Source of the DNA: Hydractinia symbiolongicarpus | Lineage: Eukaryota > Cnidaria > Hydrozoa > Anthoathecata > Hydractiniidae | Direction: 5' to 3' | Assembly (NCBI RefSeq): GCF_029227915.1 | Contig: NC_079880.1 | Span: 18,248,001-18,312,000, forward strand | Length of the DNA: 64,000 nucleotides | Shown: positions 13,401-26,595 of the stretch, piece by piece | Position numbering within the stretch: the stretch's first letter is position 1 | How the letters are laid out: each line of letters opens with the position of its first letter | Made by a program: the position numbers and the translations under genes | The notes under the pieces: generated by a model | The model's database searches: none | What the model was told of the DNA's origin: nothing | What the model saw: the letters and a program-made list of their open reading frames with translations, nothing else

Positions 13401-14409
13401 ACGTGGATTTGTTTACAAAAAACTCAAGTAATAGCTTTGTGTTGAAAAAGGTATTTTGCAGAACACGTGTCAGCGGCAAGAAAATAAAAAAATCATTTGA
13501 TTTATATAGCGGACATTTTAACCTGTATATTATATTGATGTCTAGGATAATCCTTTTTAATTAACTTAATGAAAACCTATGGTCATTCATACACTCGCAC
13601 GTTCTTACCCAATTAAACAACTTACGAGAAACATTAAAAGTTACGCTAGGCGCTTGGAAACACGTGGCTAAGTATTGTAAAAATTTCAGATAAATAAACG
13701 TGGCAGATAAAATTTTCTTTGAATATATTAAGCTTTACCTTTGTCAAGCATCTTGCTTTACATCTTGCGCTTGCAAATACGAAACTGTTTACCGTTAGTG
13801 TGCTAAACGAAGCATGTACCGACAAAATTGCTAACATAAAAACAAACCAACAGTCAACCATCCTGAGATATATAGAACTATAGTTTATGGATTGTGCCAA
13901 AGTTTTTATGTTTGCTTCTCATATCCTTCCTGCGAGAGAAATTAGACTAATTTGTGCCTAGATCTGAGACTGAATATAAAAGATCTGACCATGGAATCAT
14001 TATCCGTGAAATACGCTTTCTAATTTTATTCGATTAAGGAATTAAGCCTCCTCCGTTGTTGATTTTTGAAGTACTTGTTGTGCACAGAAAAAACCGTAGG
14101 AGAAAAAATGTACCTTAAAGACGTTCAAAATTACGTTTTGTTTTTTGTACTAAAAAATACGGTTGTATGTTTATTAATATTGTATTGACGAACCGTCATA
14201 AATCAAAATGTTATACCTTCCCATTTTAGTTGACATTAAAATATTTTTGTCTCGCTACCTTTTCGGTCTCGCTGTTGAATTATGGCAAGTCGGCGTTTTA
14301 ATGCGCATCGATAGTAGAAAGTATGTATGAAAGTGGAACAAAATGAAAACCGATATGTGATACTGTAAATAATTTAAATAAATAAAAGCCGTTTACTAGG
14401 TATTTTTCG
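10499..14409. other. Long AT-rich stretch, no gene recognised
   Basis: Nearly 4 kb with no ORF showing a domain and no clear repeat. The ORFs (10440-10655, 11803-11994, 12863-13157, 13646-13900) are short and have no recognisable content. I see nothing supportable here. Confidence 0.4.
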
Positions 14410-15927
14410 ATGCGTGATAATAGAAAACACCTATCTACTACGATGCGTGATAATAGAAAACAACCATCTACTACGATGCGTGATAATAGAAAACACCTAT
14501 CTACTACGATGCGTGATAATAGAAAACATCCATCTACTACGATGCGTGATAATAGAAAACACCTATCTACTACGATGCGTGATAATAGAAAACAACCATC
14601 TACTACGATGCGTGATAATAGAAAACATCTATCTACTACGATGCGTGATAATAGAAAACAACCATCTACTACGATGCGTGATAATAGAAAACATCCATCT
14701 ACTACGATGCGTGATAATAGAAAACATCCATCTACTACGATGCGTGATAATAGAAAACATCCATCTACTACGATGCGTGATAATAGAAAACATCTATCTA
14801 CTACGATGCGTGATAATAGAAAACATCCATCTACTACGATGCGTGATAATAGAAAACATCTATCTACTACGATGCGTGATAATAGAAAACATCCATCTAC
14901 TACGATGCGTGATAATAGAAAACATCCATCTACTACGATGCGTGATAATAGAAAACATCTATCTACTACGATGCGTGATAATAGAAAACAACCATCTACT
15001 ACGATGCGTGATAATAGAAAACATCTATCTACTACGATGCGTGATAATAGAAAACATCTATCTACTACGATGCGTGATAATAGAAAACATCCATCTACTA
15101 CGATGCGTGATAATAGAAAACATCCATCTACTACGATGCGTGATAATAGAAAACATCTATCTACTACGATGCGTGATAATAGAAAACATCCATCTACTAC
15201 GATGCGTGATAATAGAAAACATCCATCTACTACGATGCGTGATAATAGAAAACATCTATCTACTACGATGCGTGATAATAGAAAACAACCATCTACTACG
15301 ATGCGTGATAATAGAAAACATCTATCTACTACGATGCGTGATAATAGAAAACATCCATCTACTACGATGCGTGATAATAGAAAACATCTATCTACTACGA
15401 TGCGTGATAATAGAAAACATCCAATTACTACGATGCGTGATAATAGAAAACATCCATCTACTACGATGCGTGATAATAGAAAACATCCATCTACTACGAT
15501 GCGTGATAATAGAAAACACCTATCTACTACGATGCGTGATAATAGAAAACATCCATCTACTACGATGCGTGATAATAGAAAACACCTATCTACTACGATG
15601 CGTGATAATAGAAAACATCCATCTACTACGATGCGTGATAATAGAAAACATCTATCTACTACGATGCGTGATAATAGAAAACACCTATCTACTACGATGC
15701 GTGATAATAAAAAACATCCATCTACTACGATGCGTGATAATAGAAAACATCCATCTACTACGATGCGTGATAATAGAAAACACCTATCTACTACGATGCG
15801 TGATAATAAAAAACATCCATCTACTACGATGCGTGATAATAGAAAACATCCATCTACTACGATGCGTGATAATAGAAAACATCCATCTACTACGATGCGT
15901 GATAATAGAAAACGTCTATCCACTACG
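14410..15927. repeat. 33-bp minisatellite, 46 tandem units
   Basis: The unit is 'atgcgtgataatagaaaaca' followed by a 7-base variable zone within the remaining 13 bases. There are 46 uninterrupted units with almost no indels, and differences are confined mainly to the block read as cacctat, catctat, catccat or caaccat. The unit is divisible by three and lacks stops in several frames, so long ORFs of 11-residue repeats open on both strands. This is a property of the repeat and not evidence of coding. A partial unit with a changed end follows at 15928. Confidence 0.95.
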
Positions 15928-15959
15928 ATGCGTGATAGGTATGGAAAAACATTACCGTT

Positions 15960-17500
15960 CGAAAATATATTTTGAGTAGAACTACAAAGTACTTTTGAGT
16001 GTTATCTCAAATAGCTTTTGGGGTGATAATGCAGAAATACGACATTTTTCAGTCAAATATTTTACTAAGTTAAGTGTCGAGAGCAAGAAAGTGGAATTGA
16101 AAAAGAAGTGTGATATATTTGTGCTGTCCGAATCTCTCATATAATAAAGAAATGTTTAATTGCACACGTTTTTTTATAAGAAAAGTGACTTTTGATAAAG
16201 CCATTGAAGTCTATAAATATAATAAAAAATGGGTATAGATATCAACAAGCTGAATGATTAGCTGCAATTTTTGACAGACAGCCCAATATTCTTATGGAGT
16301 TTGTTGAAAAAAACCTTGTAGACATTAAAGTTTATGATCTGTGAAGCAACAAAGACGTCATTTGTGAAAGCTTGAATGGCTAGAAAAAACCCAGCGGGAA
16401 CAACATTTTTTTTGTTGAGTACATGTGAGTGAGAGCTGTCTTAATGATCGGCAGAAGTAATAATATCCTCACTCAATGCAATAAAAGATTTCATATCAAA
16501 CTTAACCGTTGTAACTTACGATGCCTATGGGATTAAAATTAAAAGAGAAAAGAGAGAAAATTAAAGTCCAGACATATCAAATATTAATTTTGTGTGAACA
16601 AAAACAAAAAAATCATTGCTCGCCATTTTGCATTGATGATAAGATGACGAAATGGCATGCTGCAATAACAATACTTGTCTTAAGGCAGTCTTTAAGTAAT
16701 TTTAAAAATAATATTATAAAATATGCATTGGTTAGTTCGACTAAATTTACACAGTACAGGCATACCTCGTTTAAACGTCGTATATTTTTCCAGTTCTTTA
16801 ACTATTGCAGAAAATTATCTTACTCGCCTGGAGGTTTGTAAAATAATTTTCTGTAATAGTTGAAGAACTCGAAAAACTCGAAAAATATACGCTATATTGC
16901 ATTCGACGCTGTGCGATAAGGAGGACTTCATGAAATAAAGTGAGCCGAACATCAATTTGGTTGATAATTCAGTTTACACTATTTTATCAAATACGAGAAC
17001 ATATTTATTCTCGAAGCCAAAGCGCTAAGTGTCTGTGCAATAAAATGAATGTTGAAAATTTCGATAAAAAAGATAAAAAAATTCATTAGCTCACTAGATA
17101 TTTTTTTAGTGATTAAGTCATTTGGGTGACATTTTGAAATACGTACTTCCAAGCGACATTTTTTTCCCGTGGGATTGAATAGATCAATTTTAAAGCAGTT
17201 TTAAAGCGTTGATTTCTTAATCATATTTTCCCTGCCACGAAATTTAATCTTTAATTGCTTCGATAGTGTTCTCACAATTTAGTTTAGTTGCTTTTATCTT
17301 CACCTAAAGCTTTTTTTTCTATCCTAACAATAAAACTTCAAAGATGCACTTATTGTTTACCAAAAAGGGTATTTTACATTATTTCACTTTACTTCATATT
17401 GGAAACTTTTCGAAATAACATGAAATAAGAACTCATGTTCAAAAAAATATTTTACCAGTATACCGTGTGTGTGACTGTGTTTTTTCTTTCAACTGAAGTT
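15960..17500. other. AT-rich stretch with one foldback
   Basis: No gene is recognised. The only structure noted is the inverted repeat at 16780-16890, listed separately. Confidence 0.4.
16780..16890. repeat. Foldback hairpin, arms of about 40-48 bp
   Basis: Left arm 16780-16818 and right arm 16843-16890 are inverted copies differing by a 9-base insertion (a repeated 'ctcgaaaaa') and two substitutions. The loop is 24 bp. It may be a small palindromic element or a structured transcript precursor. Confidence 0.6.
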
Positions 17501-17835
17501 GTAACAAACTCTTACGCACTCCACACTGATGTGCCTGTACTATGCCTTATGTTCGTGTTACTCCGGATTAATTCTTGAACTTTCGCGAAATAATGTTGTC
17601 CGCTTGATTTTGCTATGATGGGGTAACAACATGTTGTAAAACGGTGTTTTTCTTTCTTTCTTTTTTGAAAAAAACATATTACACCCGAACATACTGTATA
17701 CTTGTACTTAAGCGCTTCACCTGAATGTGCAGCACAGTATACGGCTTTTATAAGCGCTCAGCTTGGCATTTAACGCCGACTTACACAGTTACTTATGGCT
17801 TAATCCGGAGTTTTGACTCTGGATCCCCTGGCTAG
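17500..17835 (+). mobile_element. Helitron-like element, 3' portion
   Basis: It ends with an imperfect hairpin (TCCGGAGT 17804-17811 with ACTCTGGA 17816-17823), a short spacer and CTAG (17832-17835) followed by T. The body is related to the 24.8-25.8 kb element, sharing the 'tttgctatgat' and 'gtaacaac' blocks and a 3' 'cacagttacttatggcttaa' -like block. The 5' boundary is not determined. Confidence 0.55.
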
Positions 17836-20560
17836 TCCCTATTATAATAAGTCATATTTTGTTGCTTGTGCGCGAAAAACAACGAAATAGCAAAAGTGGG
17901 GAGGGCTCTTTCAGGTGTAATAACTTTCTCACAACTTCAATGTACCCCGTCCAAGTAATACTGTCACCCAGCAATTTTTTTTTCGGAATAGGATTCCATG
18001 GCATTCGCAAAATTGATCGCATGATTTCAGTTGAAATAAAAACACAAGTTGCAGCCTGTCGTTACCCTCTTTAACTAGCACAGCTAGCAATGTTATTTTG
18101 AGTAATAAGTTTTCGTCAGAATTTATCGTCAGTAAAGACACAGACTACTGTTTGTCGTTACAAAATGTAGAGGAATGCCTCCCATTGAATCAATAAACTT
18201 TATTGAGCAAGTTTATATGACTGTAAAACATGTAGCTAGGTAGCTGAATTTAACAAATGCAAAAAATAAATAATATTTGAAAATCTTTTTTGCAGTCAAC
18301 TATAATTGGCTAATGTTATAATCGAAAAAATACAAAGTAAAAAGAGTAAATAATTCAAAACCAGAAATCAGAATTCTATCAAATATCCAACAACATATAA
18401 GATAATCTACTCGGCATCCGCCATCGTTCCGATTCCTTGCAACCGTTCCCCTCGCAAAAGTAATATCAACAAGGACACCTAAAACAGTTTTAGACCCGTT
18501 CATTAAATAGAATATATATCGCAGTTTTCCAATTAGCTTATTCACGCGCAACGCGAAACTTTGGCGATATTTTCAGAACAACCGCTTACGAGACACAATT
18601 TTGTACCTAAAGATAAACGGGGGTTACCATTTATGACATGACCGACTTATGGTTTAAATAACCCCCGTTTCCCCCACTTTTTCCTGATAATTATGGATTT
18701 CATGTTACAAACATAGAGACTGCGCGTAGATGTTTACTTCTCTGATCCTTCTGAATCTTACTTTCTTTTATGTCAAGTGGCGCAACTCCCTAGCAACTAT
18801 GTTAATAAACTATGTTAAGAAGTTTTAGTCTCTAAACCCACCGAACCCACTGGATTGTTTGGAAAGTTCTTTAACTTCTAAATTACTTTGTTTGTTACAA
18901 AAATTATTAAAAAAAAAGAAACAACAATGCTTCTACAAGCATAGAGATTAGAAAAAGACGCTTGAAGCATCACTTATCGAAAAAACCCTACAAAATCGTT
19001 AAAGGAGAGGCGAACAAGAAACTATTTTGTGGCAGCCAGAAAATAAATTTTAAGCGAGAGAAAAATAAATATAGATTTCTAAATCCTAAAATCTGCTAAG
19101 ATAACTACTATAATGCCAAATAAAAACTATATTTCACGACTAACTACCTATATATCTTTCTAACAACATTTTTACAGAAATTCCATTGCTGTATGGCGTG
19201 AAAATAAGTAGGTTTTAAATGTACTTTTTAGTAAACATCAAACATCTTTAACTTGAGATAATCAAGAATATTTTACGTACTATAGTAGTAACAGCAGGTT
19301 ATAACCTTCGTTTAAACTTCTTTAAACTAGAAATATCTGTCATAACCAACAACAATATTTTTTTCATGTTTTGAGTCCCTTTTCCACAACATACTACCAA
19401 CTTCGAACGATAAAGTTTGTTATCATGAGATGGCTCCAAATTTGAATAAATATACAGACCAGAAACCTTCAATTACGGAGTTTCATACCGCGCAGGTCTG
19501 GGAGCTAGCGAAGCGCTTTGTAGGGACAAATTTTTGGCTTGTTTTCATTTGTCTCGATCGCCCAAATAATTTTCATGGTCAGTTTTCCACAACTATTCTG
19601 GTTAGTGCTGCGAAAAGAGGCAGAAATGCAAAATCCTGCCTGATGTTTCTTTAATTTTTTACTTTAACTGACGTTTTGCTTTTTAATAACACATTTAAAT
19701 GGTGTTGCTAACCATCTTTGTGGTATATTGACATGGGTAAGATGTTGGAATCAAAGAAAACTTAAACTACTGACTTTTATAGTGAGGCAAGAGAAGACAT
19801 AATGTTTATGTTGGTTTTAGGGGTTAGCTTCCTGTTGCCAGCTAGCTACATATACCATACATTTTGTGTTGTGAGGAATAAAGTAATGGTTAAAACGGAA
19901 CACTATTCTATCATTATCAGTGCAGTTGGCAAGAAGAAATAAAAAATACAGCTAGCTATAGACAGACTTAAGGAAGTTTTTTTACAGTAAGCTATAGCTA
20001 GCTATATATGGATCTGCAAGTTTGACATGGATTAACGTGGAAGAGCATTTAATAAAGGATTTATTTGCAAAGTATAGCTAACTGGTTATATAAAGAAGAG
20101 CACAGATGAAATCGATTGAAAATAAAATACACACTTCAATATAATGACTGACTGGCGAAAATATTTGACGAAAACAGTTAAAGTCACTAAATTTGTTTAA
20201 AAGGTTATTTTCCATTAAATTTGTTTATTTTAACCACAGTATATTATTTTAATTTATATTTCGCAGCGGTCGATACTTGTACTTTACAGATTAAAATTAT
20301 TTCAATGCAAAATTGAGGCGTAGCAATTTTTAAAGCTAAATTGGTGTTCGAACTGCACTGTTTGATGTTTTTTGAAGTTGAGTGATATTAGAAATGAGTT
20401 TTTATGATCCTATTTTTAGCATCTGGGTACTTGCCCACCTATTTATCTGATTACTGTATGAATAAGGCTACGATATATATGAGTGACCCAGTGTGACCCC
20501 TAGCTAACAAAAACTACGAGACAAATACAGCCGGTTTTTTGAGAATTTTTAATTTGGTTT
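17836..20560. other. AT-rich stretch, no gene recognised
   Basis: No gene is supported. It contains a short inverted repeat (AACGGGGGTTA at 18615-18625 with TAACCCCCGTT at 18659-18669) and clusters of TAGC-rich sequence around 19850-20010. Confidence 0.4.
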
Positions 20561-20674
20561 ATAAAAAATGTGGGTAGCTCTGCGTATCTTTCTTCGTGGC
20601 GTGGTTTTCTTCGACTCGTATCTTTCTTTGTGGGGTGGTTTTACGTTTCGTGGAGTCGTATTTGCGTTCGTCGC

Positions 20675-20763
20675 GGCGTATTTCACTTCGTGGCGTATTT
20701 CACTTCGTGGCGTATTTCACTTCGTGGCGTATTTCACTTCGTGGCGTATTTTACTTCGTAGCG
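20675..20763. repeat. 17-bp minisatellite
   Basis: About five tandem copies of 'ggcgtatttcacttcgt'. Degenerate relatives extend left to about 20585. The three overlapping ORFs here arise from the repeat. Confidence 0.85.
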
Positions 20764-21205
20764 ACAAATTTTTATGCTTTTTTAACACGAAATTACTTAA
20801 TTCGTGTAGCGCTTACAAGAAATCCAAGTCACATGAATAAAGTGCGGTAAAATAAACTAAACCTGTTTTAGTTTAGTGCTAAAAATTATATTCTATTTTC
20901 AAGTTAGTTTTACATTTGTGATTATGAAGAAGTATTATGTGTTGTGTAAGATTTTTATGTAATAATTTATGTTTATGCAGTTAGTTTAATACAGTTAGCT
21001 AGCTAGTTTAGTGGGGAAGATTTTGAGAAAAAATTTAAAGAGCTAGCTAGCTACACATGCACGACTCAATGTTTCAGCAATGATTTTATAAAGTTAAATT
21101 TAACTGTCAGACTCTCCTCTAAATTACTCATGCTGTATTACAATATTGCGTGATAAATTTTGCAGGACATATATTTTGGCAAATTTGCCAAATTCGCACG
21201 AATAA

Positions 21206-22026
<821 letters not shown>

Positions 22027-22080
22027 CTGAAGAAAGGCAAAAACAACGACCTTGCAATTGCCGGGATAAGTCCCAGTGTC
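22027..22080. other. 54-bp palindrome spacer
   Basis: The spacer between the inverted Penelope-like arms. It continues the coding frame of the right-hand copy upstream (the CNCRDKSQCP segment, part of the Cys-rich zone before GIY-YIG). The right copy therefore reaches about 54 bp further 5' than the left one. Confidence 0.8.
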
Positions 22081-22660
22081 CACTGAATGGTGACTGTTTA
22101 GCTGCATGCATCATCTACAAAGCGGAAGTCAAATACGTAGACAAGAAGGAATTTTACTACGGATTATGCGAAGGCGAATTTAAAGAAAGGTTTAACAACC
22201 ACAAAAAGTCCTTTCGACACGAGAAATACAGAAACGAAACCGAATTGTCGAAATTAATTTGGAGATTAAAAGACGACGGAACAGACTTTGAAATCTTATG
22301 GAGTATTGAAAAACGTGCAATGCCGTATAAGACAGGAGCGCGCACGTGTGACTTGTGCCTAACAGAAAAAATAGCAATTGTACGAGCTGAACCGAAGGGA
22401 CTGTTAAATAAAAGAACAGAACTTATCAACAAATGTCGCCATCGCAACAAATTTACTTTGAAATGGTTGAAATGAACTGTAACGAACAATGTATTTATTT
22501 GTTTTATTACGTTTTATCACGTAATTAAAAGGTTTATACTTTAGTTAGTACCAACTTGTATAATTTGTATCATTTGCCTGAAGATTGCTAAGAAGCATGA
22601 AACTTTAAGTAGCAAAATTAATGTAGTTTTTTCTTGAAAACAAAACATAAAAATAATATA
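22033..22660 (+). mobile_element. Penelope-like element copy, right palindrome arm (5'-truncated)
   Basis: Plus-strand copy. The open frame runs through 22475 and encodes a Cys-rich CNCRDKSQCPLNGDC segment, then a GIY-YIG-type domain (KEFYYGLCEGEF, KSFRHEKYRNETELSK, ARTCDLCLTEK, NKCRHRNKF). A 3' UTR with a hammerhead-like motif follows. The copy has no reverse transcriptase, so it is a dead 5'-truncated insertion. The frame is open from 21993, but the first residues derive from the left copy and the junction. Confidence 0.85.
22573..22616 (+). ncRNA. Candidate hammerhead ribozyme (right Penelope-like arm)
   Basis: Stem I is tttgc (22573-22577) with gcaaa (22612-22616). The core CTGAAGA is 22578-22584. 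Stem II is TGCT/AGCA with an AAGA loop. GAAA is 22599-22602. Stem III is ACT/AGT around TTA. The predicted cleavage follows the A of GTA at 22611. The order and all core bases fit the type I hammerhead consensus. The position 10.1-11.1 pair is U-U instead of the usual G-C. Confidence 0.5.
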
Positions 22661-22715
22661 ACTGCTCTGTTACACATTGAGCACTCTGTTGTAATTTGTG
22701 TTAAAATTACTTCGT

Positions 22716-23637
<922 letters not shown>

Positions 23638-24050
23638 GGGGGGGGGGGGGGGGGGGTCACACTAGAATGAAGCATGCTTAGTATAAAAATAAAGCATGCT
23701 TTGCCTAAAGCAAGTTGCAGGTAACATCAAAGGGAGAGTTGTAAACAAAATTTAATGCGTTATTCTCACATACGAATAAACTTTCACTTTCATAATACCC
23801 GCTAAAAATCCTCACTTTAATACTCAAATATTTGTACATAATTTTTTTTCTATTGTTTTATGCACTTATTTGCAAAAATAAAAAGTGCCTCGAAGCACTC
23901 TTTATTTTTTCTTTGTTTAAAGCAAGTAAACATAATTTAAAAGGCATTTTAATAAAGCAAAAATGCGTTCACATTATTAAGCACGCTTTAAATCGTGCTT
24001 TAAATTGATAGCATGCTTTTAAAATTCTAGTGTGAACCCCCCCCCCCCCC
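23638..24050. mobile_element. MITE-like element bounded by G and C runs
   Basis: Starts with 19 G then TCACACTAGAAT, and ends with ATTCTAGTGTGAA then 14 C: terminal inverted repeats of about 30 bp including the homopolymers. AAGCATGCTT-type palindromes lie just inside both ends. There is no coding capacity at 413 bp, so it is a non-autonomous DNA element. No clear target duplication was seen. Confidence 0.65.
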
Positions 24051-24085
24051 ATTGAGAGCAAAAAATTTTCATTATTTGTGGTATA

Positions 24086-24240
24086 TCTCTTTAATAATAG
24101 CCGTATTCCGTCTGTCTGTCTGTGTGTCCGCGAAAGCCGCGTCCCGTAACGGAAACACGAAATTTTGTAAATTACGCGCCGATACCAAATGCGATATATT
24201 TTTACCGACTTTGTTTTGACCGCTCGCTCGTGGAATACCA
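24086..24240 (+). mobile_element. Truncated Helitron-like element
   Basis: The 5' end TCTCTTTAATAATAGCCGTA after an A, with CTGTCTGTCTG, matches the 5' ends of the 47.6-48.0 kb and 25.8 kb copies. No 3' hairpin/CTAG end is found, so the right limit is approximate. Confidence 0.45.
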
Positions 24241-24779
24241 TTCACAACGCCTGATTCTTTAAAAAAAATCAAGATTTTCGCGACCAGAAAGAATCCAAGA
24301 TCTTCGCGGAACGAAGGCCATTTTGATAATGGTCGTGTTTGTGGTCAGTGTGTGAGGTTTGTAGGCCTGTTTGACTTTTTTATCTTCTAAAAGCCTTATA
24401 TATTTGTAATATTTGTTTTCTGTATGTTTTCAATGTTAGGATAAATATATTGTCACGTTTTTTAGCCACGTACAGATCTTAAACGCACCAGTTTTAGTAT
24501 CTTTGGCTAGGAACGAAGATTAGCTAGCTATAGCTACTAGCTAGCTAGAGCCTCACTTATTGCTATTCTGTTTGGTATAAGAGCTTTTTATCCTAGCCAA
24601 CATTTATTTTTATGTTGAGGCTGTGGCTATTTAGCTAGCTCCTTAAAAAGTGAAAGTATAAAAATGCAGTTTGGCTACAACAATATTCCTAAGCAATATA
24701 TAATTTTTATGCTAAATGCAGTTAGCTAGCTAGGTATAGCTACATATTTTATTATTTTTCTTCAAACTTTTTCTGCAAA
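24241..24779. other. Stretch with TAGC-rich clusters
   Basis: No gene is recognised. Several AGCTAGCTAG clusters occur at about 24520-24550 and 24720-24745. Confidence 0.4.
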
Positions 24780-25759
24780 TGAAATGGCTGAGCGATTGTT
24801 TTGGCTGGACGAGTAACGACAGGCTGTTCCCTGTGTTTTTATTTAAACCGAAGTTGCAATGAACATTTTTGGAAAAGGGTAATACGCCTTATGCGCCTGT
24901 TTAACTGTGTTTAACTGTACTAAGCGGTTAGCCCAGTGTTAAAAACAGACTGTTTTTTGTAAAAGGCTGTTACGCCTATGGGCATGTACAACACCGTTTA
25001 CCTGTATATACTAAGGTCAGCCCACCACTGTGACAATTAATTTTTAAACTTTCTTGAGAATCACACCTGGACTAACCGCTCAGCCCTGTGTCTGCGAGAA
25101 AGTTTTTTTCAAAAGGGTATTATTCCTATACGCTGTACAACACGGTTTAACTGTACTAAGCGCTCAGCCCAGTGTCACGATTAATTTTTTAACTTTTAAA
25201 AAGACTTATTCCACAAAATAAAATAATATTGACCGATTGTTTTTGCTATGACAGGGTAACAACGGTTTGTAAACTCTGTTTTCATGTCAGCTATTGTTGC
25301 GGGAAAGTAATTCAAAAAAAATATGTTACAGTCGCACACTATAATGGTGTATGCGCTTAACTTGATTTACGCCTGTGCAACACGGTTTAACTGTACTAAG
25401 CGTTCAGCTCAGTGTCACGATTAATTTTTTAACTTGCGCAAAAAGTTATTTCGCAAAATGAAATAAAATTGACGATTGTTTTTGCTATGATGGAGTAACA
25501 ACACTTTGTAAACTCTGTTTTTATATCAGTTATCGTTGGGGGAAAGTTATTTTTTGAAAAATGTGTTACAGTCGCACACTATAATGGTGTATGCGCTTCA
25601 AATGATTAACGACATACTGTATACCTGTACTAAAGCGCTCCACCTGATCGTGTGGGACAGTTTACGGCTCTTATTAAGCGCTCCACAGAGTGTTCAATGC
25701 CGGATCACACCTTTACTTGTGGCTTAACCCGGCGTTTCGACGCCGGGTTTCCCGGCTAG
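24780..25759 (+). mobile_element. Helitron-like element with internal repeats
   Basis: The 3' end is textbook: a perfect 10-bp stem AACCCGGCGT/ACGCCGGGTT (25726-25749) with a TTCG loop, then tcccgg and CTAG (25756-25759). The body contains at least four diverged internal modules centred on 'tttaactgtactaagcg' and 'agtgtcacgattaatttttt'. The 5' limit is approximate and there is no Rep/helicase coding. Confidence 0.6.
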
Positions 25760-25902
25760 TCTCTTAATAATAGCCGTATTTCGTCTGTCTGTCTCTTTGC
25801 GGACCCCCCGCTGAGTTAGAAAATGATGTTACGGAAACACGAATATCAAATACGATATATTTTTATCCACTTTGTTGGATTTTTTCCACGGGCAACGACT
25901 AG
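25760..25902 (+). mobile_element. Mini-Helitron, 143 bp
   Basis: Begins TCTCTTAATAATAGCCGTA directly after the CTAG of the preceding element. Ends with a CCACGGGCAACGACTAG terminus at 25902 followed by T. It is a tandem CTAG/TC junction in plus orientation. Confidence 0.65.
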
Positions 25903-26595
25903 TTGCTTTAATAATACTTTAATATGATCAATTATGACTTTTTTAGAAGGAAAAATAAGAAAGTAGAATTACAATTGATCACATACCGTGACGAGCCGAA
26001 CTAATAATATTTTCCATATAAACCATGAAAATAAAACTCACTGGGAAAGCAAATATTGACATTGAGTGCACCACACGTTACTATATAAACATTCTAGTTC
26101 ATTATTTCTTTTACAGTTCAACTTTCTTTTCTCTCCCTACAGCGTATGATATTTATACAAACCTTAACAGAAATATTATTATTCTACTTCGGCCGTTTTT
26201 TAAACTGACTTTTATAAACACGACGTGATAGAGCGAGAAAAATTATATAATGTGAGTGACAATGACAGAATATGAGAACTACTTGTAAATAAGACATAAA
26301 TAAGAGAATCAGAGTTCTCACTGTCTTAAGTTATTGTTGCAGTTGTTATTGGTGGTGTTACCAACATTGCTTCTATGGGTTATTTTATACATTTTACATC
26401 TTATTTATATCGTCTGAAAAATTTCTGCAACGGCTTATATTGATGCTTAACTCTCGCGAAAAAAGTTTAATTTTATATGAAAGAGCTTGGAAAGTCTAAG
26501 AAATTTTATATTATTTTAAAAAATCTTGATTGGTTATTAAGATCGTGGAGTTAGAATTTCTACTAATTATGTATGACGTCACGAACTAGCTTTGA
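25903..26595. other. AT-rich stretch, remnant repeat
   Basis: No gene is supported. The right part (about 26510-26600, with 'aattatgtatgacgtcacga') is similar to 28975-29060, so both are copies of an undefined interspersed repeat. Confidence 0.4.

Noticed and set aside
14410-15927. CRISPR-like array
   Set aside because: Units are contiguous with no unique spacers, and the genome is eukaryotic.
14298-15979. Three long overlapping ORFs on both strands over the 33-bp array
   Set aside because: They follow from a stop-free unit divisible by three. There is no start context, splice signal or non-repeat domain.
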